Shown: one piece after another, positions 41,808 to 51,580 of the stretch
How the letters are laid out: each line of letters begins with the position of its first letter
How positions within the stretch are numbered: the stretch's first letter is position 1
From: an uncultured Dorea sp.
GTDB lineage: Bacteria > Bacillota > Clostridia > Lachnospirales > Lachnospiraceae
Assembly: GCA_910586965.1 (NCBI GenBank)
Contig: CAJUMF010000001.1
Location: 85,581 to 149,580, forward strand
Length of the DNA stretch: 64,000 bases
Direction of reading: 5' to 3'
Notes under the pieces: model-generated
The model's input: only the letters and a program-made list of their open reading frames with translations
What the model was told of the DNA's origin: nothing
The model's database searches: none
Translations under genes and position numbers: made by a program

Positions 41808-43158
41808 GGACCTGACAGAAGGAAATGTAAGGAACACCATGCTTCTGTTCGCAGGACCGATGATACTGGGGAATCTTCTGCAACAGTGCTACAATATTGC
41901 AGATACACTGATCGTAGGGCAGTTCCTCGGAGCAGGAGCGCTGGCGTCTGTGGGGGCGGCATATACGCTGATGACCTTTCTGACTTCTGTATTGATTGGA
42001 CTTTGTATGGGGAGCAGTTCTGTAGTGGCGTTTTACTTCGGGAAAAAGGATGATGCGAAGACGAAAGATTCGGCTGCGGCTTCTTTCATTTTTATTGCTG
42101 CGGTATCGGTTTTTTTGAATGTGATTTCCTTCTGCTGGATTGACGAAATTTTATTCCTGCTTCGAGTGCCGGATGATCTTCTTGGGATGATGCGGGAATA
42201 TGTGTGGATCATTTTCTGCGGACTATTCTTTGTGTTTTTATATAATTATTTTGCCTTTATCCTGCGGGCGGCGGGAAATTCGACGGTTCCCCTTGTGTTC
42301 CTCGGGGCAGCGGCAGGGATCAATGTGGTGCTTGACCTTATCTTCGTGGTGGTTTTTCACTGGGGGATTGGGGGCGCGGCTGCAGCGACGGTGGCGGCGC
42401 AGATTTTTTCGGGAGTGGGCATCGGGATCTATACCTGGGCGAAGGAGCCTCTCTTTCGCCTGAGGATATCAGGAAGAGGCCGGATAAAAGCTTCCATGCC
42501 GGAAGTCATACGGTTCTCCTTTGCTGCAAGTGTGCAGCAGAGTGTGATGAATTTCGGGATCCTGATGATACAAGGGCTGGTCAACAGCTTCGGGACGGTA
42601 GTCATGGCGGCTTTTGCGGTGGCGGTAAAGATTGATTCTTTTGCCTATATGCCGGCCCAGGAATTTGCCAATGCCTTTTCCCTCTTTATCTCCCAGAACA
42701 ACGGAGCGGGAAAGAAGGAACGGGTGCGCCGGGGCACTGTGGAAGCGCTCCGGACGGCCGTCATTTTCTGTGCGGCGGTGTCGGTGCTGATCTTTATCTT
42801 TGCGCCGCAATTGATGCATATCTTCGTGAAGGCGCAGGAGACCGGGATCATAAGGAGCGGCACAGAATACTTAAGGATTGAGGGCAGTTTTTACTGCGGG
42901 ATCGGAATCCTGTTTTTGCTGTACGGTTATTACCGGGGGATCGGAAAGCCGGAGATGTCAGTGGTGCTGACGGTGATATCGCTGGGAACGCGGGTTATCC
43001 TGGCTTATACGTTTGCCCCCGTGAAAGGTATCGGTGTACATGCAATCTGGTGGGCCATACCCGTCGGATGGTTTCTGGCGGATGTGACTGGAATCCTGTA
43101 TGGCCGTGCTGATTTATTCTGCCGGCTTGATGCCGGAGATGTCGGAATCGATGACTAA
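41800..43158 (+). CDS. MATE-family efflux transporter (second copy)
   Basis: A 452-residue twelve-helix protein; NTMLLFAGPMILGNLLQQCY, then NIADTLIVGQFLGAGALASV at the N-terminus and SFGTVVMAAFAVAVKIDSFA, then EFANAFSLFISQNNGAG mid-protein are MATE signatures. It is only distantly similar to the copy at 15423. It overlaps the upstream DUF815 gene by 8 bases and, unusually, its last 45 bases overlap the convergent rqcH end, so no terminator separates them. Confidence 0.92.
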   Translation: MNKDLTEGNVRNTMLLFAGPMILGNLLQQCYNIADTLIVGQFLGAGALASVGAAYTLMTFLTSVLIGLCMGSSSVVAFYFGKKDDAKTKDSAAASFIFIAAVSVFLNVISFCWIDEILFLLRVPDDLLGMMREYVWIIFCGLFFVFLYNYFAFILRAAGNSTVPLVFLGAAAGINVVLDLIFVVVFHWGIGGAAAATVAAQIFSGVGIGIYTWAKEPLFRLRISGRGRIKASMPEVIRFSFAASVQQSVMNFGILMIQGLVNSFGTVVMAAFAVAVKIDSFAYMPAQEFANAFSLFISQNNGAGKKERVRRGTVEALRTAVIFCAAVSVLIFIFAPQLMHIFVKAQETGIIRSGTEYLRIEGSFYCGIGILFLLYGYYRGIGKPEMSVVLTVISLGTRVILAYTFAPVKGIGVHAIWWAIPVGWFLADVTGILYGRADLFCRLDAGDVGIDD

Positions 43159-44850
43159 GGAGTAATTGGTGTAGTATACCACAAAGCCGGGCTTTGCGCC
43201 GTTCGGCTTTTTCACGTGCTTTTTCTCTACGTAGTCAATCTCTACCTTATCGCTTCCTTGTTTTTTGGAGTAGTAGGCCGCCAGCCGTCCGGCTTCCTCA
43301 AAGGTCCGGTCGGGAAGTTCGTCGCCGCCTGTCTTTACGATGACGTGGGAGCCGGGCGTCTGCTTTGCGTGGAACCACCAGTCGCTTCCGTTGGCAAAAG
43401 AGAAGGTAAGCTCGTCATTCTGCAGATTATTCTTTCCCACATACATATGGTAGCCGTCGCTGGAGATGTAGTGGAGAGGTTTGCTGGTAAGCTTTACCTT
43501 TTTTTTGCCGGACTTGCGGCGGATGTAACCGCTTTGCATCAATTCCTCCTTGATCTGGGCAAGGTCGGCCTCGCTCCTGGCGATATTGAGGGCGTTGCTT
43601 ATAGACTCCAGGTATTCGATGTCTTCCGCGGTCTCTTTGATCAGTTCGGACAGCGCCTCGAAGGTGCGCTTTTGCTTATTGTATCTGGCAAAATATTTCT
43701 GGGAATTTTCCTGAGGCGTCTTTGTGCTGTCTAAAGGGATGGTAATGTCCCCATTGGTATAATAATTGAAACAGGCAAGTTCCTTCGCGCCAGGTTCAAG
43801 ATCATAGCCGTAGGTGTTGATAAGCTCTCCGTAGACTTTGTATTTATCCCGGTTTTCGGTGTCTTTGATCTGCTTGGACTGGAGGTCGTATTTTTTGCGG
43901 TTCCGCTCCAGCGCAGTCTGTACGACGTGGCGCAGGTCCGTGCTTTTCTGGCGGATGCGCGTCTGGGTGTTTTTCAGTGCATAGTAAGTTCTTAAGACTT
44001 CCGATGCAGAGTCAAAAGTCCTTGCCTCAAAATGTCCGAAGTGCGACAGGGGGAGTGCGCCGAATTCCTTCGGGATGTTCCCGTCATAGTATATGACCGG
44101 CGAAAAATCTTTCCGCTGCACATTTTCCAGATAGTAGGTAAACTGTCGGAAGAGATGCAGTAATTCATCTTCGGTAAGATCCTTTGCTGTCATCAGTGAT
44201 TCGATGCCGGACAGATGGCAGATCTCTTCCGCAACTGCCGGGCTGATGCCTGTAAATCCTGTGTAGACAGCTTTTCCTAAAGGCATTGGCTTCCCTTTAA
44301 GCAAAGCCATGAAGTCCTGTTCACTTACTGTCAGCGGATCATGCTTTTGCATCGTATCCGGTATAAAATAATCCCTTCCGGGCAGCACTTCACGCACCGA
44401 GCTTACCTGCGCAGAGATATGCTTGATGCTGTCGATGATCATCCCTTTATCATCGCAGAAAATAATGTTGCTGTGTTTCCCCATGATCTCAACGATCAGT
44501 TTCTTTTGGCATAAGTCGCCCATCTCATCCAGATGTTCAATATCCAGATGAATGATCCGCTCAAGCCCCGGCTGTGAGATTCCCGTAATCCTTCCGCCCC
44601 CGATATGTTTCCTTAAAAGCATACAAAAATTCGGCGCTGTCATCGGGCTCGGCTTATTCTCATCCGTGAGGTAGATAAGCGGGAGAGAAGCGCTTGCCGA
44701 TATATAGAGCCTCTTTTGCCCCTGAACCGTCTTTACCGTGAGCAAAAGCTCATCACTCTCCGGCTGCGCGATCTTGGCAATCCGTCCTCCTGTAAGTGTC
44801 CTATCCAACTCATCCGCAACAGCGGCAATCATAATTCCATCTAAAGCCAT
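43114..44850 (-). CDS. rqcH: RqcH/NFACT-family ribosome quality control protein
   Basis: A 578-residue protein that binds stalled 50S subunits carrying peptidyl-tRNA and adds C-terminal alanine tails. It has NFACT-N (ALDGIMIAAVADELDRTLTG), a helix-hairpin-helix (GFTGISPAVAEEICHLSGIE, about 198-217), a long coiled-coil middle (about 290-430), and NFACT-R with SDWWFHAKQTPGSHVIVKTG near residue 505. Formerly annotated as fibronectin-binding protein. RBS GGGAGG. The 3' end overlaps the MATE gene on the other strand. Confidence 0.94.
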   Translation of the reverse strand: MALDGIMIAAVADELDRTLTGGRIAKIAQPESDELLLTVKTVQGQKRLYISASASLPLIYLTDENKPSPMTAPNFCMLLRKHIGGGRITGISQPGLERIIHLDIEHLDEMGDLCQKKLIVEIMGKHSNIIFCDDKGMIIDSIKHISAQVSSVREVLPGRDYFIPDTMQKHDPLTVSEQDFMALLKGKPMPLGKAVYTGFTGISPAVAEEICHLSGIESLMTAKDLTEDELLHLFRQFTYYLENVQRKDFSPVIYYDGNIPKEFGALPLSHFGHFEARTFDSASEVLRTYYALKNTQTRIRQKSTDLRHVVQTALERNRKKYDLQSKQIKDTENRDKYKVYGELINTYGYDLEPGAKELACFNYYTNGDITIPLDSTKTPQENSQKYFARYNKQKRTFEALSELIKETAEDIEYLESISNALNIARSEADLAQIKEELMQSGYIRRKSGKKKVKLTSKPLHYISSDGYHMYVGKNNLQNDELTFSFANGSDWWFHAKQTPGSHVIVKTGGDELPDRTFEEAGRLAAYYSKKQGSDKVEIDYVEKKHVKKPNGAKPGFVVYYTNYSLVIDSDISGIKPAE

Positions 44851-45002
44851 AAAAAACCTCCCTCATCCATTCTGTTTGATATGAAATATTTTATAGTATA
44901 CCACAGTTGACGATGTATTCCAAATGACTTATAATGAAATACGGCAGTACATGCCGTTTGCTAACCAGAAGACATGTTAAATTAAAAAAGAGGTTCTGAC
45001 GT

Positions 45003-45884
45003 ATGATTAAAAGCATGACCGGTTTCGGACGTTGTGAAGTGACGGAAGGGGAGCGCAAGTTTACTGTTGAGATAAAGGGAGTGAACCACCGTTATCTGGA
45101 TACCAATATCCGTATGCCTAAGAAATTGAATTTTTTTGAAACTTCTATCCGCAGTTTGTTAAAGCAGAGTATACAGCGCGGAAAGGTAGATATTTTTATT
45201 ACTTATGAGGATTTGTCAGAGAGTCAGGTGTCTCTTAAGTATAATGAGACTCTGGCGGAAGAGTATCTTACTTATTTCAAGAGGATGGCGGACACCTTTT
45301 CGTTGGAGAACGATATCCGGGTATCTTCTCTGTCACGGTATCCTGAGGTTTTGACTATGGAAGAGCAGGCACCGGATGAGGAGAAGCTGTGGATCGGACT
45401 TAAGAATGCTCTTGACGGAGCCATCGCACAGTTTGTTGAGACAAGAGGCTTAGAGGGTGAGAACCTGAAAAAAGACCTGACCGGGAAGCTTAACGGTATG
45501 CTTACGATGGTGGAGAGTATCGAGGAGCGGGCGCCCCAGATCATTGCAGAGTACAGAAAGAAGCTCGAGAAGAAGGTACGGGAACTTCTTGAGGATACCC
45601 AGATCGAGGACAGCAGGATTGCGGCGGAGGTTGTCATATTTGCGGATAAGATCTGTACCGACGAAGAGGTCGTAAGGCTTAGAAGTCATGTGGAGCATAT
45701 GAAAGAGACGCTCCTTTCCGATGAAAACGGGATTGGCCGCAAGCTTGATTTTATCGCCCAGGAGATGAACCGGGAGGCGAATACGATTCTTTCCAAGGCA
45801 AATGATCTAGAGATTTCCAATCTGGGGATCGAGCTTAAGACGGAGATAGAAAAGATCAGAGAGCAGATTCAGAACATCGAATAG
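45003..45884 (+). CDS. yicC: YicC/YloC-family endoribonuclease
   Basis: A 293-residue protein. It begins IKSMTGFGRCEVTEGERKF and ends FIAQEMNREANTILSKANDL, then EISNLGIELKTEIEKIREQI, the two conserved ends of the YicC_N and DUF1732 domains; members cleave certain RNAs. It heads a tight run with gmk and rpoZ. In many Firmicutes a remA (DUF370) gene lies between yloC and gmk; here the gap is only 22 bases, so remA is absent at this position. Confidence 0.93.
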   Translation: MIKSMTGFGRCEVTEGERKFTVEIKGVNHRYLDTNIRMPKKLNFFETSIRSLLKQSIQRGKVDIFITYEDLSESQVSLKYNETLAEEYLTYFKRMADTFSLENDIRVSSLSRYPEVLTMEEQAPDEEKLWIGLKNALDGAIAQFVETRGLEGENLKKDLTGKLNGMLTMVESIEERAPQIIAEYRKKLEKKVRELLEDTQIEDSRIAAEVVIFADKICTDEEVVRLRSHVEHMKETLLSDENGIGRKLDFIAQEMNREANTILSKANDLEISNLGIELKTEIEKIREQIQNIE

Positions 45885-45906
45885 ACGGCGCAGGGAGGGC
45901 AGACCG

Positions 45907-46533
45907 ATGAAAGAGAGAGGAATCCTGATCGTTGTATCCGGTTTTTCAGGAGCCGGTAAAGGTACGATCATGAAAGAGCTGTTAAATCGCTATGACAATT
46001 ATGCACTGTCTGTATCTGCCACTACGAGAAACCCGCGGGAGGGAGAGGCAGACGGCAGGGAATATTTTTTTAAAACAGTTCCGGAATTTGAAAAAATGAT
46101 TGCGAAAGAGGAACTGATAGAGTATGCTAGATACGTGAACAATTATTACGGGACTCCCCGTGCGTATGTGGAAGAGAAGCTTTCCGAAGGCAGGGATGTG
46201 ATCCTGGAGATTGAGATACAGGGAGCGCTTAAGGTGAAGGAGAAGTTCCCGGAGACGGTGCTTTTATTTGTCATGCCGCCAAGCGCGAAGGTCCTTAAGG
46301 AGCGCCTGATCGGGCGGGGGACGGAGACAGAAGACGTAATCTTATCCCGTATGAAGCGTGCGGGCGAGGAAGCAGAAGGGATGGACCGATATGATTATCT
46401 GGTCATCAACGATGATCTTTCGGCCTGCGTAGAGGAAGTACACCAGATCATCAGAAGCGAGCACAAAAAGAGCTTCCGCAATCGGGAGCTGATAGAGAAG
46501 ATCAGAGAAGAATTAATAGAATTAAACAGGTGA
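45907..46533 (+). CDS. gmk: Guanylate kinase
   Basis: A 208-residue enzyme phosphorylating GMP to GDP. The P-loop VVSGFSGAGKGTIMKEL (residue 8), the GMP-binding SATTRNPREGEADGREYFF, YYGTPRAYVEEKL and LEIEIQGALKVKEKFP are all present. RBS GGGAGGGCAG. It is followed by rpoZ after 19 bases. Confidence 0.97.
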   Translation: MKERGILIVVSGFSGAGKGTIMKELLNRYDNYALSVSATTRNPREGEADGREYFFKTVPEFEKMIAKEELIEYARYVNNYYGTPRAYVEEKLSEGRDVILEIEIQGALKVKEKFPETVLLFVMPPSAKVLKERLIGRGTETEDVILSRMKRAGEEAEGMDRYDYLVINDDLSACVEEVHQIIRSEHKKSFRNRELIEKIREELIELNR

Positions 46534-46552
46534 TTGGAAAGGAGAACAGTTT

Positions 46553-46789
46553 ATGTTACACCCATCTTACACAGATTTGATGAAAGTAGTGAACAAGGAT
46601 GTCGAGGAGGGCGAGACAAAGGTGGTCAACAGCCGTTATTCTATCGTTATGGCTACAGCCAAGCGGGCGCGAGAGATTATCGACGGCTCTATGCCGCTTG
46701 TCAATGTCAAGGGCAGTGAAAAGCCGCTGTCGGTTGCGATTGACGAGCTGAACCAGGCGAAGATCAAGGTTGACGGAGAAGAAGATTAA
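46553..46789 (+). CDS. rpoZ: RNA polymerase omega subunit
   Basis: A 78-residue protein that helps assemble RNA polymerase. LHPSYTDLMKVVNKDVEEGE and the conserved NSRYSIVMATAKRAREI, then PLSVAIDELNQAKI match clostridial omega. It directly follows gmk, the usual gene order. RBS GGAAAGGAGAA. Confidence 0.94.
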   Translation: MLHPSYTDLMKVVNKDVEEGETKVVNSRYSIVMATAKRAREIIDGSMPLVNVKGSEKPLSVAIDELNQAKIKVDGEED

Positions 46790-46858
46790 ACCAGGCTTTG
46801 GGCAGGGACAGGGCAGGTGCCGGAAGGTATCTGCCCTGACAGTTATAGAGGAGAAACG

Positions 46859-48196
46859 ATGAATTTATTATTTATTTCTTTGGGGTGTGATAAGAATCTC
46901 GTAGATTCTGAGGTCATGCTCGGAATTATAGAAAAGAATGGATACCGGATCGTGGACAGTGAGGAAGATGCGGATATTATCGTTATCAATACGTGCTGCT
47001 TTATCCATGATGCGAAGGAAGAAAGTATCCAGACAATCCTGGAGATGGCAGAATATAAAAAGACAGGGAGGCTTAAGGCGCTGATCGTGACGGGCTGCCT
47101 TGCCCAGAGGTATAAGGAGGAGATCCTTTCGGAGATTCCGGAGGTGGATGCAGTGCTCGGAACTGCTTCTTATGATAAGATCGCAGAGACCATCCGGCGG
47201 GCGCTAGAGCGCGGCGGCTTCGTGGAGCTTTCAGATATCAATGCGCTGCCTCTTGTAGATACAAAACGCCTGGTGACGACAGGAGGGCATTTTGCCTATC
47301 TTAAGATAGCAGAAGGGTGCGATAAGCACTGTACATACTGTATCATCCCGAAGCTTCGGGGGAATTACCGGAGTGTGCCCATGGAGCGGCTGTTGAAAGA
47401 AGCACAGGAGTTGGCGGAGCAGGGCGTGAAAGAGTTGATCTTAGTGGCCCAGGAGACGACTGTCTACGGCAAGGATATATACGGGGAAAAGTCTTTACAT
47501 CTGTTGCTTCGTAAACTGTGCGAGATAAGAAGTCTTCGCTGGATACGTGTTCTCTACTGTTATCCGGAAGAGATTTACGACGAACTCATAAAGGTGATGA
47601 AGGAAGAAAAGAAGATCTGCCGCTATCTGGATCTTCCCATCCAGCACTCAGAAGACGAGATTCTAAGGAGAATGGGGAGAAGGACTACCAGACAGCAGCT
47701 TATCTCAACGGTAGAGAAGCTTCGCCGGGAGATTCCGGATATTGTGCTCCGCACTACGCTGATCACGGGATTTCCGGGAGAGACGAAAGAGCAGCATGAG
47801 GCACTTATGGATTTTGTGGACGAGATGGAGTTCGAGCGGCTGGGGGTATTTACCTACTCCCCGGAGGAAGATACGTCGGCAGCGGATTTTCCCGGACAGA
47901 TCCCGGAGGAGGTAAAGGAAGAGCGGCGCGCAGAGCTTATGGAGCTTCAGCAGGAGATTGCCTTTGACCGGGCAGAGGAGATGGCGGGAAAAGAGCTTTT
48001 GGTCATGATCGAAGGGAAAGTGGCGGATGAGGACGCATATGTGGGCCGTACCTATATGGATGCGCCGAACGTGGACGGGCTTATTTTTGTCAATACAGAC
48101 AGGGAGCTTGTGTCCGGGGATTTTGCGAAGGTTACCGTGACCGGAGCGGTAGAATATGATTTGATAGGAGAGTTGAGCGATGAATTTACCAAATAA
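46859..48196 (+). CDS. rimO: Ribosomal protein S12 methylthiotransferase
   Basis: A 445-residue radical-SAM enzyme that methylthiolates an aspartate of S12. The N-terminal UPF0004 domain has cysteines in LGCDKN, NTCCF and TGCLAQ; the radical SAM cluster is CDKHCTYC (near residue 153); a TRAM domain ends the protein. The SLGCDKNLVDSEVMLG opening distinguishes RimO from MiaB. Start is behind AGAGGAG; the longer upstream frame has no such RBS. Its last 17 bases overlap pgsA. Confidence 0.94.
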   Translation: MNLLFISLGCDKNLVDSEVMLGIIEKNGYRIVDSEEDADIIVINTCCFIHDAKEESIQTILEMAEYKKTGRLKALIVTGCLAQRYKEEILSEIPEVDAVLGTASYDKIAETIRRALERGGFVELSDINALPLVDTKRLVTTGGHFAYLKIAEGCDKHCTYCIIPKLRGNYRSVPMERLLKEAQELAEQGVKELILVAQETTVYGKDIYGEKSLHLLLRKLCEIRSLRWIRVLYCYPEEIYDELIKVMKEEKKICRYLDLPIQHSEDEILRRMGRRTTRQQLISTVEKLRREIPDIVLRTTLITGFPGETKEQHEALMDFVDEMEFERLGVFTYSPEEDTSAADFPGQIPEEVKEERRAELMELQQEIAFDRAEEMAGKELLVMIEGKVADEDAYVGRTYMDAPNVDGLIFVNTDRELVSGDFAKVTVTGAVEYDLIGELSDEFTK

Positions 48197-48722
48197 ACTG
48201 ACTGTACTGAGAGTGATCATGGTGCCGTTTTTTGTTTTTTTTATGCTGACGGACGCGGGCGGCACCGCAAATAAATGGATAGCCCTTGTAATTTTTGGTG
48301 TGGCAAGTCTCACAGATATGTTGGACGGAAAGATTGCCAGGGCCAGGAATCTGGTGACGAATTTTGGGAAGTTCATGGATCCTTTGGCGGATAAGCTTTT
48401 AGTCTGCTCGGCGATGATCTGTCTGATCACCACAGGACAATTGGCGGCGTGGATTGTGATCATCATCATTGCCAGGGAATTTATTATCAGCGGATTCAGG
48501 CTTGTGGCTGCGGATAACGGGATCGTCATCGCGGCCAGCTACTGGGGGAAATTTAAGACGGTGGCCCAGATGGCTATGATCATCGTGCTGATCGCGGATT
48601 TTGGCGGTGTATTTACGATGATTGGGAATGTACTGATCTGGATATCCTTGATCCTGACGGTTGTTTCACTGATTGATTATGTGGCGAAAAATATTGAAGT
48701 GCTGACACAGGGAGGTATGTGA
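48180..48722 (+). CDS. pgsA: CDP-diacylglycerol-glycerol-3-phosphate 3-phosphatidyltransferase
   Basis: A 180-residue membrane enzyme making phosphatidylglycerol phosphate. The CDP-alcohol phosphotransferase motif is complete: DMLDGKIARARNLVTNFGKF, then MDPLADK (D-x2-DG-x2-AR-x8-G-x3-D-x3-D). Several helices surround it, and NLPNKLTVLRVIMVPFFVFF opens the protein as usual. It overlaps rimO and is followed by cinA at 2 bases. Confidence 0.95.
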   Translation: MNLPNKLTVLRVIMVPFFVFFMLTDAGGTANKWIALVIFGVASLTDMLDGKIARARNLVTNFGKFMDPLADKLLVCSAMICLITTGQLAAWIVIIIIAREFIISGFRLVAADNGIVIAASYWGKFKTVAQMAMIIVLIADFGGVFTMIGNVLIWISLILTVVSLIDYVAKNIEVLTQGGM

Positions 48723-48724
48723 TC

Positions 48725-49966
48725 ATGGTCGTAGAACTGATATCCGTAGGTACGGAGATTTTGCTTGGAAATATCGTGAATACGAATGCGGCTTATCTGT
48801 CGGAAAAGTGTGCGGGCCTGGGGCTTTCCTGCTACCACCAGAGCGTGGTGGGGGATAATGAGGGGCGTCTTGAGGAGACGCTGCGCCTTGCGCTTAAAAG
48901 GTCTGATATCGTCATCTTAAGCGGCGGCCTTGGGCCGACGAAGGATGACCTGACAAAAGAAGTGACGGCGAAAGTGTTTGGGAAAACGCTTTATGAGGAT
49001 GCCCATACAAAGGAGCGGATTGCCGGATTCTTTTCTCAGATGAGAAGCGGGCAGGTTACAGAGAATAACTGGAAACAGGCGATGGTGCCGGAGGGTGCGC
49101 GCGTTGTGGACAATCATAACGGGACGGCTCCCGGGCTTATCATCGAGGAGAATGGGAAGACGGCGATACTCCTCCCCGGACCGCCCAATGAGATCAAACC
49201 CATGTTTGAGAGGGACATCGTGCCTTATCTTAACAATCTGGTGCCGGAGGGCATCTATTCGAAAATGGTAAAGCTCTGTTCCATCGGGGAGAGCAAGGCA
49301 GAGACGCTGGTATCAGACTTGCTGGAGGGGCAGACCAATCCTACGATCGCGCCTTATGCCAAGACCGGAGAGGTGCATTTTCGGATTACGGCCAGGGCGG
49401 CGGATGAAAAAGAGGCTGACAGGCTGATAGAGCCTGTGATCCGGTATATGTACCGGTTATTCGGCGATAATATATTTGCCACCAGCGAGGAGGTGACGCT
49501 CGAGGATGCGGTGGTAGAGCTTCTCGAGGAGAAAAGCCTTACGCTTACAACGGCGGAATCCTGCACGGCAGGTCTTCTTGCGGGGAGGATCATGAATGTG
49601 GCAGGGGCGTCAAAGGTTTACAACGAGGGGTATATCACTTATTCCAACGAGGCGAAGGAAAGGCTCCTTGGCGTAAAGCATGAGACGTTAGAAAGCTTTG
49701 GTGCGGTGAGTGCCCGGACGGCGTCTGAGATGGCTGAAGGGGCGGCGAAGGCGGCAAATTCGTCGGCATCGGTCAGCGTGACCGGAATCGCCGGGCCCGA
49801 CGGGGGAACCGGGGAGAAACCGGTAGGGCTTGTGTATGTGGGCTGCCAGGTGAACGGGAAGATCCGCACGGAAGAATTCCGGTTTACCGGGAACCGGGCA
49901 AAGAACAGGGAATACGCAGTCGTGCGCGCGCTTACTGTTTTGTGGGAACAATTGATGGAAGCGTAG
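48725..49966 (+). CDS. cinA: CinA-family protein (competence/damage-inducible)
   Basis: A 413-residue fusion of an N-terminal MoaB-like domain (VELISVGTEILLGNIVNTNA, LSGGLGPTKDDLTKEV, LLPGPPNEIKPMFE) and a C-terminal CinA deamidase domain (LTTAESCTAGLLAGRIMNVA, SVTGIAGPDGGTGEKPVGLV). The family cleaves or deamidates NMN/ADP-ribose compounds in pyridine nucleotide recycling. ATG 48725 lies 9 bases after GGAGG; GTG 48719 is too close. Confidence 0.95.
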   Translation: MVVELISVGTEILLGNIVNTNAAYLSEKCAGLGLSCYHQSVVGDNEGRLEETLRLALKRSDIVILSGGLGPTKDDLTKEVTAKVFGKTLYEDAHTKERIAGFFSQMRSGQVTENNWKQAMVPEGARVVDNHNGTAPGLIIEENGKTAILLPGPPNEIKPMFERDIVPYLNNLVPEGIYSKMVKLCSIGESKAETLVSDLLEGQTNPTIAPYAKTGEVHFRITARAADEKEADRLIEPVIRYMYRLFGDNIFATSEEVTLEDAVVELLEEKSLTLTTAESCTAGLLAGRIMNVAGASKVYNEGYITYSNEAKERLLGVKHETLESFGAVSARTASEMAEGAAKAANSSASVSVTGIAGPDGGTGEKPVGLVYVGCQVNGKIRTEEFRFTGNRAKNREYAVVRALTVLWEQLMEA

Positions 49967-49999
49967 ACTGCCGAAAGTATAGAAGGAGTTGATCAGAAT

Positions 50000-51478
50000 A
50001 TGGAAGTCAGGATATTACAAATTCAGGAGCTTTTGCCGGCGCTGCATCTTGTATGGGAGGTATTCGCGGAGGACGTAGCACCTTCCTATACACCGGAGGG
50101 CGTGGCGGAGTTTCAGAAGTTTATAAAATACGATCATATGCGGGCGATGTTTGAGAGGAGAGAGATTGTTTTTTTTGGTGCTTTTGAAGGCGCTGAGATG
50201 TGCGGAGTCATGGCGGTCAAATCTATCGGCCATATCTGCCTGTTTTATGTAAAAAAGGACTGCCAGGGAAAAGGTGTGGGCAGGATGCTGTTTACATCAG
50301 TGTATCATTTTTGTGCAAAGCAGCTTAAAGCTTTCAGGATAACTGTGAATGCTGCCCCGGAAGCTGCGGCAAAATACCAGCATATGGGGATGCTTCCGAT
50401 GGAGGCAGAGCAGAATGTAAATGGGATGCGCTATATCCCTATGGAGATGTATGTAAATCCTGCAGATATGCAGCCAGAGCAGCGGCAAAAGAGTCATACG
50501 GGCTGGATAATCGGAGGTGTTATCGCGGGAATCATAGGTATTATGCTGATTGCTGCCAGCGGAACCTTCCTGATCAAGAATATGTATAAGTTAAATAATC
50601 AGATAGCAGACAGTATCGGCAAAAATGAAAAGCAGTGGGATGACGATGATCCGATGAATCCGGACAGTCCTTTATGGGACGAGCGCGATAAGTACGGCGA
50701 CGATGAAGAAGCTCCGAAAGATCCAGGTGCTTCTGCGACAACAGGGACAGCAGCGATTCCGGAATATATTGCATCTGATCTTCCCTATGAGATGGAAGAG
50801 GATACCTATACATTTACAGATGATGAAAAGCAGTCTATGCTTATCAGCTTTAATGTGCAGTATCCTGTGCTCCAGGGCCTAGATACGGCTGTGGAGGATA
50901 AGATCAATGCCCAGATAAAAAAATGTGCTATGATGACAGTGGATGAGATCTACAACAATCCGACTCAGGAGTTCAAGGAGAAGGTGTTGGAAACTACAAA
51001 TCCAATCCTTGCCAGTGTTGTCACTTACAAGGTCACTTATGCCAACGAGCAGTTTATCAGTATCATCTTTGAGGATATGGGTGCCAGGGGCAGCCAGGAG
51101 GATGCATACCAGCATATGCGGACATTGAATATCGGTCTTAAGGACGGAAAGGTATACACGGTCAAGGATATCGTTGACCTTGACGGGGGTTTTGTGGAAG
51201 AATGGCTTGAGATCATGCGGGATGAAGCCGGGGACGTGAATTTCCTTGCAGAGCTTGATGAGGAGTCCATGGTCAGTACGCTTAGCGGAAAGAGTATTGA
51301 CGGGAACTATGTGTCGAATTTCTTCGTGGATAAGGATGGGATTGAGATTGGCTATGATCTGAATTATGTGAGCGGTGATCCGGCAGATCTTAAGTTCGCA
51401 TGGGTGACGGCGCCTTTTACTTTCGAGGAGATAAAGCCTTACCAGAAGGATGGAGATTTCTGGAGATTTTTTGATTAA
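50000..51478 (+). CDS. GNAT acetyltransferase fused through one TM helix to an extracellular DUF3298-like domain
   Basis: A 492-residue protein with three parts. Residues 1-150 are a GNAT domain (FYVKKDCQGKGVGRMLFTSV is the acetyl-CoA loop). A single helix (WIIGGVIAGIIGIMLIAASG, about 168-188) follows, then an acidic linker (DDDDPMNPDSPLWDERDKYG) and an extracytoplasmic DUF4163/DUF3298-type domain (about 265-490; SFNVQYPVLQGLDTAVEDKI, GKVYTVKDIVDLDGGF, DGIEIGYDLNYVSG). DUF3298 occurs in RsiV-type sensors. The topology suggests outside-to-inside signalling to an acetyltransferase; the substrate is unknown. Confidence 0.82.
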   Translation: MEVRILQIQELLPALHLVWEVFAEDVAPSYTPEGVAEFQKFIKYDHMRAMFERREIVFFGAFEGAEMCGVMAVKSIGHICLFYVKKDCQGKGVGRMLFTSVYHFCAKQLKAFRITVNAAPEAAAKYQHMGMLPMEAEQNVNGMRYIPMEMYVNPADMQPEQRQKSHTGWIIGGVIAGIIGIMLIAASGTFLIKNMYKLNNQIADSIGKNEKQWDDDDPMNPDSPLWDERDKYGDDEEAPKDPGASATTGTAAIPEYIASDLPYEMEEDTYTFTDDEKQSMLISFNVQYPVLQGLDTAVEDKINAQIKKCAMMTVDEIYNNPTQEFKEKVLETTNPILASVVTYKVTYANEQFISIIFEDMGARGSQEDAYQHMRTLNIGLKDGKVYTVKDIVDLDGGFVEEWLEIMRDEAGDVNFLAELDEESMVSTLSGKSIDGNYVSNFFVDKDGIEIGYDLNYVSGDPADLKFAWVTAPFTFEEIKPYQKDGDFWRFFD

Positions 51479-51580
51479 GGGGATGTGACAGACAGACATT
51501 CGGGAATTATATGGCAAATGGACTGAAAACAGCTTTAAAAATGTAGCAAAGTAACAATTGACGAACAGTTAAATTTATGC

